Source of the DNA: an uncultured Dorea sp.
GTDB taxonomy: Bacteria > Bacillota > Clostridia > Lachnospirales > Lachnospiraceae
Direction: 5' to 3'
Assembly (NCBI GenBank): GCA_910587575.1
Contig: CAJULU010000002.1
Span: 60,119-124,118, forward strand
Length of the DNA: 64,000 nucleotides
Below the pieces are notes generated by a model. The model searched no databases and was not told the origin of the DNA. It saw only the letters and a list, made by a program, of their open reading frames with translations. Positions 6,973 through 14,146 of the stretch are shown here, one piece after another. The translations under genes were made by a program, and so were the position numbers. The number at the start of each line of letters is the position of its first letter. Positions within the stretch are counted from its first letter, which is position 1.

Positions 6973-7242
6973 TCATTCCTCCATTTCTTCCAGCTCCGCC
7001 ATATCTTTCTGAACAGTCTTGGATTTCCCGTTGTAATAGTTATTGATTACATGCTCCAAATGTTCCTGATTCTCTTGACTGTAAAATGGGTCTACTTTCA
7101 GTTCAAATGGTATTCCACCATAACTAATCATCTTCTTGTAAAATAAATTTGTTGCTGTTGACAGACTCAGCCCTAATTCAGAACAGATTCGTTCCGCCTG
7201 TCGTTTTACCATATCATCGACCCGAATTGATACATTTGCCAT
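6973..7242 (-). CDS. RelB/DinJ-family antitoxin
   Basis: An 89-residue antitoxin that should neutralise the YoeB-like toxin encoded just downstream. The N-terminal ribbon-helix-helix MANVSIRVDDMVKRQAERICSELGL is followed by LSLSTATNLFYKKMISYGGIPFEL, a classic DinJ/RelB motif. The acidic C-terminal tail (residues 60-89, ending MAELEEMEE) would wrap the toxin. RelB-type antitoxins usually pair with RelE or YafQ; pairing with a YoeB-type toxin is a common mix in Firmicutes. Start at 7242 follows AAAAAAGGAGGG; the longer frame upstream overlaps the promoter. Expected to repress its own promoter at 7264-7292. Confidence 0.88.
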   Translation of the reverse strand: MANVSIRVDDMVKRQAERICSELGLSLSTATNLFYKKMISYGGIPFELKVDPFYSQENQEHLEHVINNYYNGKSKTVQKDMAELEEMEE

Positions 7243-7263
7243 ATAATTTCCCTCCTTTTTTAC

Positions 7264-7292
7264 ATTATATATCAATATGCCTCTAATATCAA
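7264..7292 (-). promoter_or_regulatory. Sigma-A type promoter of the toxin-antitoxin pair
   Basis: On the minus strand TTGATA, 17 bases, then TATAAT, ending 22 bases before the antitoxin start codon. The surrounding region is rich in short TACATTATA-like repeats (7261 and 7310 region) that could be antitoxin operators. Confidence 0.65.
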
Positions 7293-7457
7293 TACAAATC
7301 ATTACATTTATACATTATAATAATACAATATAACACAATTCTTAACCTTTTTCAACTTCAAATAGCTTGTATCTTCCACAATCCCACTCCCATATGATAT
7401 ACTAAATCCAAAAGCTGCAAAAACGCAATCGTGCAAAACAAAAGGAGGAAGGAAGCA

Positions 7458-8705
7458 ATGTCAGAATTTCAGGAATTGGTAAAAAGTTTTCCAAAGACCA
7501 GAGAATATGTCCGTGATTTTTTTGTCTACGGCTTCAAGACCCGGAACGAATTCAAAGGCAAAAGCCCCCGCACCTACGACAATGAACGCCGAAGGCTTGA
7601 GAGCTGGCTTGGTTCCTATGTCCGCAAAGACCATGTATCCGGCGGCTCCAACATTTCCCTTGCCATCGACAGCAATCTGCTGGACACCAATCCCCTGTTC
7701 CGGGTATGGAAGACCAAGAGCTTCACGGACAATGATATTGTACTGCATTTTCTAATTCTTGATATCCTTCAGGACGGACGTCCCCTGACAGCGGAAGCAA
7801 TCACCGACCTCCTGCTTTCAGAATACGACGCCCTGTTCGACATCCAGACCGTCCGCCGGAAATGTAATGCCTATGCGAAAGAAGGATTACTGGATAAACA
7901 AAAGCTCGGGAAAACAGTGGTGTTCTCTCTAAGCCTTACACTCCCTTGTTGGCTTCGTTCCAATGAAAATATACAAGATGCCCTGTCATTTTACCAGATG
8001 GCAGAAGTCTTCGGAGTGGTCGGGAATGAATTAACGGAACAGACAGACTGCCAGAATCAGACCTTCCGGGTAAAACATAGTTTCTGCGTACATACTTTGG
8101 AGGACGAGATACTTCTTTCTTTGCTGGACGCCATGAACAAAAAAGCGCAGGTAAGACTCGAGTTAAAAAGTTCCCGGACAGAGACGAAGACCACCTCCGC
8201 CTGCGTCCCTTTGCAGATATTTATCAGCGCAAGAACCGGGCGCCGTTACCTGTGCGGATATGTACACAAAAGAAACCGCTTCTCCTGTTTCCGTCTGGAT
8301 TCTATTAAATGCGTGACCCCTCTGGATTCCTCCCCAGACTATGACGAACTAACGGAGAAACTTGACCATAACCGGAAGTATCTGTGGGGCGTTTCTTTTC
8401 AAGGGGAAGAAGGACATCATCTGGATAAACTGACCATGACCATACAGGCTTTAGAGCCGACGGAAAATTATATTGTAGACCGGCTGAAACGGGAGGGCAG
8501 AGGCGGAAGGGTCACAAGGATTGCCCGGAACGTCTATCAGTATGAGAAAGAGGTCTTTGACTGTAATGAAATGCTGCCGTGGGTCCGTACCTTCATCGGC
8601 AGGATACTGGAATTTACATGTACGGCAAAATCCGTAGAGCAGAGGTTCTACCGGGATTTGCAGGAAATGTACGAGATGTACGGAATCTTACAGGATACGC
8701 CTTAA
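7458..8705 (+). CDS. WYL-domain transcriptional regulator (first of a pair)
   Basis: A 415-residue regulator. An N-terminal region (about residues 1-60, rich in basic residues) and a winged-helix segment (LILDILQDGRPLTAEAITDLLLSEYDALFDIQTVRRKCNAYAKEGLL, about 95-145) precede a WYL domain (about 225-320; VRLELKSSRTETKTTSACVPLQIFISARTGRRYLCGYVHKRNRFSCFRLDSIKCV) and a WCX-type C-terminal extension. WYL domains sense ligands, often nucleic acid or nucleotide derivatives. The ATG at 7458 follows AAAGGAGGAAGG. A second WYL gene begins 131 bases downstream. The pair lies next to the toxin-antitoxin and rtcB genes and points away from them. WYL pairs near RNA-repair genes make control of rtcB a reasonable guess, but it is only a guess. 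Confidence 0.85.
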   Translation: MSEFQELVKSFPKTREYVRDFFVYGFKTRNEFKGKSPRTYDNERRRLESWLGSYVRKDHVSGGSNISLAIDSNLLDTNPLFRVWKTKSFTDNDIVLHFLILDILQDGRPLTAEAITDLLLSEYDALFDIQTVRRKCNAYAKEGLLDKQKLGKTVVFSLSLTLPCWLRSNENIQDALSFYQMAEVFGVVGNELTEQTDCQNQTFRVKHSFCVHTLEDEILLSLLDAMNKKAQVRLELKSSRTETKTTSACVPLQIFISARTGRRYLCGYVHKRNRFSCFRLDSIKCVTPLDSSPDYDELTEKLDHNRKYLWGVSFQGEEGHHLDKLTMTIQALEPTENYIVDRLKREGRGGRVTRIARNVYQYEKEVFDCNEMLPWVRTFIGRILEFTCTAKSVEQRFYRDLQEMYEMYGILQDTP

Positions 8706-8836
8706 TACCTTATGCGTCACGCACACACATGCCGCCGTCGGACAAACGATCCGTAATCCAGATACACTATAAAATATATGTGATCTTACAGGAAAAGAGT
8801 TCAGAACTATAAATACGATACGGAAGGTAACCGCAC

Positions 8837-9955
8837 ATGGAATTATTTTCAGAAATCTATAGTTGTTATTATCAGGTAATGCGTCATATTTTATGCCGTC
8901 AGAACGCCATGTCCATACAGGATATTTACGGCCAGATAAACAGTGAAGGCTTCGGGGAAAGTATGATTTCCATCATACCCAGGCTGGAAAGCGGTGCATG
9001 GAACCTGTTCAGCCGGGACGGCGAACTCTATCTCTCCAGACTGTCGCCCTCTTTTACCACCCCGCTGTCCGGCCTTCAAAAATCCTATCTCAAGGCACTG
9101 CTGTCCGACCCACGCATCGGACTGTTTCTTGACCGGGAACAAATCTGCGCTCTGGACGAAATGCTTGCATCCGTCAAGCCTCTCTGGCGGCAGGAACAGT
9201 TCTGCTGCTACGATCGTTTTACAGACGGAGATCCCTATCCTCTTACGTCCACATCAGACGATACCGCTGCCAACGAAAGACAGGCATCCACAAAGGGACC
9301 CCAGACTGTCCAGGAAACATACCGGCAGAATTTCCGCACTCTCCTAAAGGCACAGAAACAGAAAGCGTACGTGGAGCTTGATTATACCTCCCCTGCCGGG
9401 ACGCGCCTCCATCACTACTACGTTCCCGCCAGACTTGAATATTCCGTAAAAAACGACAAGTTCCGCCTCCTTGCCTTGAAAAATTCCGGGAATGGGCGAA
9501 TGCGGCTTGAAACCCTTAACATTGCCCGTATCCAGAGCGTACACTCTACCGGAAAGACTCTGGCAGCCAATATCGACTTAAATGAATTCATCCGGAAATC
9601 GTATTACAAAGAACCTCTCACACTGCGCATCGTCAACAGACGCAACGCCCTTGAGCGGGCTATGCTCCATTTTGCCAATTACGAGAAAAATACAACAAGA
9701 ATTGATGAAAACAATTATGAATGCCTCATCTATTATAATCAGGGCATGGAAACAGAACTACTCATTGAAGTCATGTCCTTCGGGCCTATGCTTACTGTCA
9801 TTGGAAATGAGAAATTCTTAGGCAGCCTGCGGGCACGGCTTGAGAAACAACGACATTTTTTATGCCAGGGTGCAGCCATAAATTCCATTGTCAGAAACAG
9901 AAATTGCATTGGCAGCAGTCAGGCTTCTGTTATCAGAACAGAATACACTGTTTGA
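8837..9955 (+). CDS. WYL-domain regulator with a replaced C-terminus (second of a pair)
   Basis: A 372-residue partner of the previous gene. The N-terminal winged-helix part (about 1-100; SIQDIYGQINSEGFGESMISIIPRLESGAWNLFS) precedes a WYL domain (about 165-255; AYVELDYTSPAGTRLHHYYVPARLEYSVKNDKFRLLALKNSGNGRMRLETLNIARI) and a WCX-like C-terminal region ending about YLGSLRARLEKQR. The last 24 or so residues read through a decayed fragment of an unrelated AAA/PD-(D/E)XK gene in a different frame, so the native C-terminal end has been lost or altered by a recombination junction near 9880. Function is probably as a DNA-binding regulator in tandem with the first WYL protein. Start ATG follows GGAAGG. 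Confidence 0.8.
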   Translation: MELFSEIYSCYYQVMRHILCRQNAMSIQDIYGQINSEGFGESMISIIPRLESGAWNLFSRDGELYLSRLSPSFTTPLSGLQKSYLKALLSDPRIGLFLDREQICALDEMLASVKPLWRQEQFCCYDRFTDGDPYPLTSTSDDTAANERQASTKGPQTVQETYRQNFRTLLKAQKQKAYVELDYTSPAGTRLHHYYVPARLEYSVKNDKFRLLALKNSGNGRMRLETLNIARIQSVHSTGKTLAANIDLNEFIRKSYYKEPLTLRIVNRRNALERAMLHFANYEKNTTRIDENNYECLIYYNQGMETELLIEVMSFGPMLTVIGNEKFLGSLRARLEKQRHFLCQGAAINSIVRNRNCIGSSQASVIRTEYTV

Positions 9956-10428
9956 GTCACTATTCAACAAGCTTGAGGACCATCCTAAGTTAGAAACAAT
10001 GCTTCGGGAGCTTTTACTTTGCAAAAAGGACATTCCTTATGTTGTAGGAGTCCGTTCCATTGAGACAGCATTAATGTTCGGATTTGTTTAGAAAGAAAAG
10101 CGAAACGGTCATATGGATATGGAACTGGTGCTTGAAAAACCCGCCTGTTATTAATGGAGCCGGGAATTATTATGTGGAATCCTGGACCCGTAACATGGAA
10201 CGCACAGATGTAATTGTCGATTATCGAAGAGAGCAATATGTAATTGAATTAAAGGTGTGGAGAGGCAATGCTTATCACGAGCGGGGGGAATCTCAATTGT
10301 TGGAATATCTTGAATATTATCATTTAGACCGTGGATATATGCTCAGCTTTAATTTCAACAAGAAACAAGAAATCGGAGAAAAGGAACTGAGAATCGGGAA
10401 AAAGGTGCTGATAGAGGCGGTTGTTTAA
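9888..10428 (+). pseudogene. Decayed AAA/PD-(D/E)XK fragment
   Basis: Two reading-frame pieces correspond to parts of the intact protein at 36966-38561. The first (about 9900-10091) reads AAVRLLLSEQNTLFESLFNKLEDHPKLE and ends ALMFGFV, matching AIRLFLQDTNTLFDDMVKTLKQYP and GVMFGFL of the intact copy. The second (about 10125-10428) reads PPVINGAGNYYVESWTRN, RTDVIVDY and YVIELKVW and matches the nuclease-like C-terminal domain. About 90 residues between the two are missing and the frame changes at the junction. The N-terminal ATPase half is absent. The fragment is fused onto the end of the second WYL gene. Confidence 0.8.
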
Positions 10429-10430
10429 GC

Positions 10431-10476
10431 GGAGAAGGAGGCGTACGGACGGCAGTTTCCGACGTTCCTCCTCTCC
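10431..10476. terminator. Stem-loop between convergent genes
   Basis: GGAGAAGGAGGCGT (10431-10444) can pair with ACGTTCCTCCTCTCC (10462-10476) with small bulges. It lies between the end of the pseudogene on the plus strand and the end of the aldo/keto reductase on the minus strand, a typical place for a shared terminator. T-runs are short. Confidence 0.35.
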
Positions 10477-10480
10477 TTTG

Positions 10481-11332
10481 TCAAACAATATCCAGATAAC
10501 ATTTATGATCCGGAGCCGGGAATGCCCGGTCTAATTCAGACAGTTCTTTTTCAGACAGCCTGACCTCCAGGGATCCCTTGTTAGCCAGCACATGTGCCGG
10601 TTTCCCGCTTCTCGGAATTCCAATCGTACGCTCCTGCCGTAATACGAATGCCAGTAACAGCTGCGTCACCGTAATTCGATGCTCATCAGCGATCCGCCTC
10701 AGAACCGGATGTCCCATCAGTTCTTTGTGCAATGCGCCGCCCTGTGCAAGCGGACAGTATGCCATCAAGGCAACGTTATGGGAATCCATCCACGGTTTCA
10801 GGGAAAACTCAATTCCTCTGGAGCCCAGATGATATAAAACCTGGTTTACCACGCAATTCCTTCCATCCGGCAGAGAGAATAATTCTTTCATATCATCAAT
10901 ATCGAAATTGGACACTCCCCATGCGCGGATCTTCCCCTCTTTCACCATTTCCTCCATACACTGCACCGTCTCGCCCAGTGGAATACTTCCTCTCCAATGC
11001 AGAAGATACAGATCCAGGTAATCGGTACGAAGCAGACGCAAAGTATGATTAAGGCTTCTGCGCAGACGGTCCCTGCCCGCATTCTGCGGCAGCACCTTCG
11101 ATACCAGGAATAATTTCTCCCGTCTATACCCCTTGACCACCTGCCCGATTAGCTGCTCCGAAAGTCCGTTTCCATACATCTCTGCCGTGTCAATCAGTGT
11201 CATCCCATTCTCAATGCCTGTCTGCAAAGCACGGATCTCCTCTTCCCGGGCAGACAGCTTTTCTCCCAGATACCACGTTCCCATTCCAAGCCGCGGAACA
11301 ACGATCCCATTGCTTAATGTAAGGTGCTCCAT
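10481..11332 (-). CDS. Aldo/keto reductase
   Basis: A 283-residue NADPH-dependent oxidoreductase of the AKR superfamily (TIM barrel). The catalytic tetrad is visible: Asp and Tyr in LIDTAEMYGNG (about residues 48 and 53), Lys in LFLVSKVLP (about 79) and His in LYLLHWRG (about 112). Cofactor-binding segments are AWGVSNFD, VNQVLYHL, MAYCPLAQGG and the C-terminal IGIPRSGKPAHVLANKGSL. The substrate cannot be told. It is the last gene of the run regulator-garD-glycerate kinase on the same strand (87 bases past the kinase), so a role in reducing an aldehyde or keto intermediate of sugar-acid breakdown is possible, but it may be unrelated. Confidence 0.85.
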   Translation of the reverse strand: MEHLTLSNGIVVPRLGMGTWYLGEKLSAREEEIRALQTGIENGMTLIDTAEMYGNGLSEQLIGQVVKGYRREKLFLVSKVLPQNAGRDRLRRSLNHTLRLLRTDYLDLYLLHWRGSIPLGETVQCMEEMVKEGKIRAWGVSNFDIDDMKELFSLPDGRNCVVNQVLYHLGSRGIEFSLKPWMDSHNVALMAYCPLAQGGALHKELMGHPVLRRIADEHRITVTQLLLAFVLRQERTIGIPRSGKPAHVLANKGSLEVRLSEKELSELDRAFPAPDHKCYLDIV

Positions 11333-11419
11333 ATATAAATCCTCTTTTTATTTTCATTTCACATTACAGCCATCTGTGATTTGCCAGCCTCTGCCTACTT
11401 CTCCTGTTGCCCGGCGTCT

Positions 11420-12559
11420 TTACAAAAATGCTGCAACTGCCCTGAATACCTGTTCCACAGACAATTCCATATTCTCCTTCGCATTCTCTGGAACCATTGC
11501 CTCATCCAGCGTAGTCACACCCCTTACAATAGGGAAAAATGCGTCAATCCCGGCCTCATTACATTCCCCGGCGTCCTTTGTGACGCCTCCGGCAAACGCC
11601 AGCACCTTTGCGCCGTATTGCTTCGCAAGGCGGGCAACCCCCACAGGGACCTTGCCCATAGCCGTCTGGAAATCCAGCCGGCCCTCGCCGGTAATAACGA
11701 TATCCGCATCCTTTACTTCCTCCTCAAGCCCGACTGCCCGAAGAACAATGTCAATTCCTGGTTTTAACTCTACGTTCGGCAGATAGCTTAAGAACGCAAA
11801 GCCAAGTCCTCCCGCAGCTCCCGCTCCTTCTGCCATCCTGCAGTCTTTCCCTGTATACGCCTGTGTCTTGTCCGCAAAGTGCTTCATCTTTTCATCAAAG
11901 ACCTGCTTTTCTTCTTCCTTGACGCCCTTCTGCGGACCATATACATAGACAGCTCCATTCTCACCGCAAAGCGGATTCTTCACGTCACAGGCAATACGGA
12001 AACGGCACTCTTTTAATTCCTCCGGAACATTTGCTCCAGATACAGAATCTATGCAGTCCAGTCCCTGGATTCCGTGTCTCACCGGATTTCCGTCTTTATC
12101 CAGTATGTCATACCCCAGCGCCTGCAGCATCCCTACGCCGCCCTCGCTGGTGGCGCTTCCACCAATTCCGATGATAAATTCACGGCATCCTCTCTTTACA
12201 GCGTCTAAGATCATCTCACCCACACCATAGGTAGTCGCCCTCAAGGGATCCAGGCTTTCCCGCTTTATAAGAATAATCCCGGCGGCTTCTGCCATCTCCA
12301 TGACTGCAGTCCTTTTGTCTCCCAGAATTCCATACCTGGCGTTGGTCTTCTCTCCCAGCGGCCCGGTCACTTCGACGGTAACGTATTCGCCGCCCAGCCC
12401 CTCCACCAGAGCCTCTGTCGTCCCTTCTCCGCCGTCTGCCAGCGGCTTCACGGCAATCTCGGCGTCACAGGCTCTTAGAATTCCCTCCCTCGCCGCATAT
12501 CCGGCTTCCATCGAACTCATGCTCCCTTTAAACGAATCAATTGCAATCACAACCTTCAT
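11420..12559 (-). CDS. garK: Glycerate kinase
   Basis: A 379-residue glycerate kinase of the GlxK/GarK type (glycerate kinase type 1 family). Motifs: MKVVIAIDSFKGSMSSMEA at the N-terminus, PLADGGEGTTEAL, EMAEAAGIILI, TYGVGEMILDAVKRG, IGIGGSATSEGGVGMLQALGY and the C-terminal ADIVITGEGRLDFQTAMGKVPVGVARLAK. It phosphorylates D-glycerate with ATP, giving 2-phosphoglycerate in the GarK type. It follows garD by 46 bases and completes the pathway from tartronate semialdehyde, which GarR (20948-21835) reduces to glycerate. A GTG three codons earlier is too close to GGAGG; the ATG at 12559 is well spaced. A four-copy AGGAT repeat lies in its leader. Confidence 0.92.
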   Translation of the reverse strand: MKVVIAIDSFKGSMSSMEAGYAAREGILRACDAEIAVKPLADGGEGTTEALVEGLGGEYVTVEVTGPLGEKTNARYGILGDKRTAVMEMAEAAGIILIKRESLDPLRATTYGVGEMILDAVKRGCREFIIGIGGSATSEGGVGMLQALGYDILDKDGNPVRHGIQGLDCIDSVSGANVPEELKECRFRIACDVKNPLCGENGAVYVYGPQKGVKEEEKQVFDEKMKHFADKTQAYTGKDCRMAEGAGAAGGLGFAFLSYLPNVELKPGIDIVLRAVGLEEEVKDADIVITGEGRLDFQTAMGKVPVGVARLAKQYGAKVLAFAGGVTKDAGECNEAGIDAFFPIVRGVTTLDEAMVPENAKENMELSVEQVFRAVAAFL

Positions 12560-12580
12560 GCTGCACACACCTCCACATTC

Positions 12581-12600
12581 ATCCTATCCTATCCTATCCT
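12581..12600 (-). repeat. Four tandem pentanucleotide repeats ahead of glycerate kinase
   Basis: ATCCT is repeated four times on the plus strand (AGGAT on the coding strand), placed between the garD stop and the glycerate kinase ribosome binding site. Each unit carries an AGGA core, so the tract resembles a string of weak ribosome binding sites. Copy number could change by slippage. Confidence 0.7.
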
Positions 12601-12605
12601 TTCCA

Positions 12606-14126
12606 TTATGTAATCGGCGCCGGGTTAAAAATGCACATATCATTATGAAATCCATACTGATCACTGAATGGTTTCTTAATTCCACTTGCCACATCCAGAA
12701 TCATGTGGAAGATCTCCGTGCCGACATCGGCAATGGTCGCCTCTCCCGTCGCCACATCTCCTGCGGAGATGTCAATCATATCGAACCAATGCTTCTTCAT
12801 CTCATTACGGCTGCACACCTTGATGACAGGACTGATATCCAGGCCGTAAGGCGTCCCTCTTCCTGTCATAAACACCTGCAGCCCGATTCCGCTGGCTACC
12901 TGGCTTGGCCCGCACACAATGTCGCTTGCCGGAGTCGCCGCATAGATCAGCCCATGCTTTGTCGGCTTCTCTGCCGGACTTAACACCTCTACGATTGGGC
13001 TTGTACCTGACTTTGCAATAGAGCCCATGGCTTTCTCCACAATATTGGCAAGACCGCCCTTTTTATTCCCTGGCGTAGGATTTGCGTCCCGGTCTACGCC
13101 GCCTGCTTCCAGATAATCGTCATACCACTTCATCTCTTCGGCAAGACGGTCCCTGACCTTCTCATCCACACATCTTGCCGCCAGCATCGGTACTCCGTCC
13201 CGCACCTCCGTTACCTCACTGAACATGACTGTAGCCCCGCCCCGCACCAGCATATCCGCCGCATATCCCGCACTTGGATTTGCTGTAATACCGCTGAATG
13301 CATCGCTTCCGCCGCACTGCATGCCAATCAGAAGCTCACTCAAGGGAAGCTCTTCTCTTTGCCTCTTGTTCAGCTTCCTAAGCTTCTTCTCTGCCATCTC
13401 CATGATTGCGTCCATCATGGCGTCATGGCCTGCGTAATCCTGTAATGTCAGTACATTTTCCGGAGTGATGTCTTCTGGCGGAAGCACTCTGTCATATGTT
13501 AATTTCTCACAGCCAAGTCCAACCACCATAATCTCGCCTCCAAAATTCGGGTGGCGTATAACATTGGTAATCGCCCGGATCGGAATCTTAGCCATGGGGG
13601 CATTGATGGCAACGCCGCACCCGTAAGGATGAGTCACAGCCACCACCCCGTCCACATTCGGGTATTTCGGCAGCAGTTCCTTCTTGATCTGCTCAACCGC
13701 CACCTTCAGCACGCCTGCCGCACACTGTACCGTCGTTACAATCCCCAGAAGATTTCTGGTTGCCGCCGGGCCCGTCTCATTCCGGTATCCCATCCATGTG
13801 GTACGCACCGGAAGGGGCAGCTCCTCCTCCGGCACAAGATTGGTCCCATATTCCAGATTCTCAACAGAGGGGCTCTCTGGCAGATCCAGCATATGCTCAT
13901 TAATCCACCGGCCCTTTTGTATATCCTCCTTCGCATACCCCAGAACTACTCCATAGCGGATAATCCCGCCGCCTGCCGGGATATCCGTCAGTGCAATCTT
14001 ATGGGCCTGGGGGATATCGTCTAAAAGCGTCAGTCCGGGCAGTACCTCTGTCCCTGCCGCCAGATCGTAGATTGCTACCGCCACATTGTCAATATCTTTG
14101 ATCTTGATTATATATTTTGACTTCAT
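12606..14126 (-). CDS. garD: Galactarate dehydratase (UxaA family)
   Basis: A 506-residue iron-dependent dehydratase of the altronate/galactarate dehydratase family. The N-terminal SAF-like part (residues 1-90; KIKDIDNVAVAIYDLAAGTEV, IPQAHKIALTDIPAGGGIIRYGVVLGYA) is joined to the catalytic part with GYRNETGPAATRNLLGIVTTVQCAAGV, YPNVDGVVAVTHPYGCGV, GLGCEKL, QCGGSDAFSGITANPS and a C-terminal CSRNE...DISAGDVATGEATI segment. The spacing, and the PNFGGEIMVVGLGCEKL segment, agree better with GarD than with UxaA. It would convert galactarate to 5-keto-4-deoxyglucarate, the product also made by GudD encoded upstream. It begins 20 bases after the regulator stop and is probably cotranscribed with it. 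Confidence 0.9.
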   Translation of the reverse strand: MKSKYIIKIKDIDNVAVAIYDLAAGTEVLPGLTLLDDIPQAHKIALTDIPAGGGIIRYGVVLGYAKEDIQKGRWINEHMLDLPESPSVENLEYGTNLVPEEELPLPVRTTWMGYRNETGPAATRNLLGIVTTVQCAAGVLKVAVEQIKKELLPKYPNVDGVVAVTHPYGCGVAINAPMAKIPIRAITNVIRHPNFGGEIMVVGLGCEKLTYDRVLPPEDITPENVLTLQDYAGHDAMMDAIMEMAEKKLRKLNKRQREELPLSELLIGMQCGGSDAFSGITANPSAGYAADMLVRGGATVMFSEVTEVRDGVPMLAARCVDEKVRDRLAEEMKWYDDYLEAGGVDRDANPTPGNKKGGLANIVEKAMGSIAKSGTSPIVEVLSPAEKPTKHGLIYAATPASDIVCGPSQVASGIGLQVFMTGRGTPYGLDISPVIKVCSRNEMKKHWFDMIDISAGDVATGEATIADVGTEIFHMILDVASGIKKPFSDQYGFHNDMCIFNPAPIT

Positions 14127-14146
14127 CTTTTCACCGCTTTCTCGCT

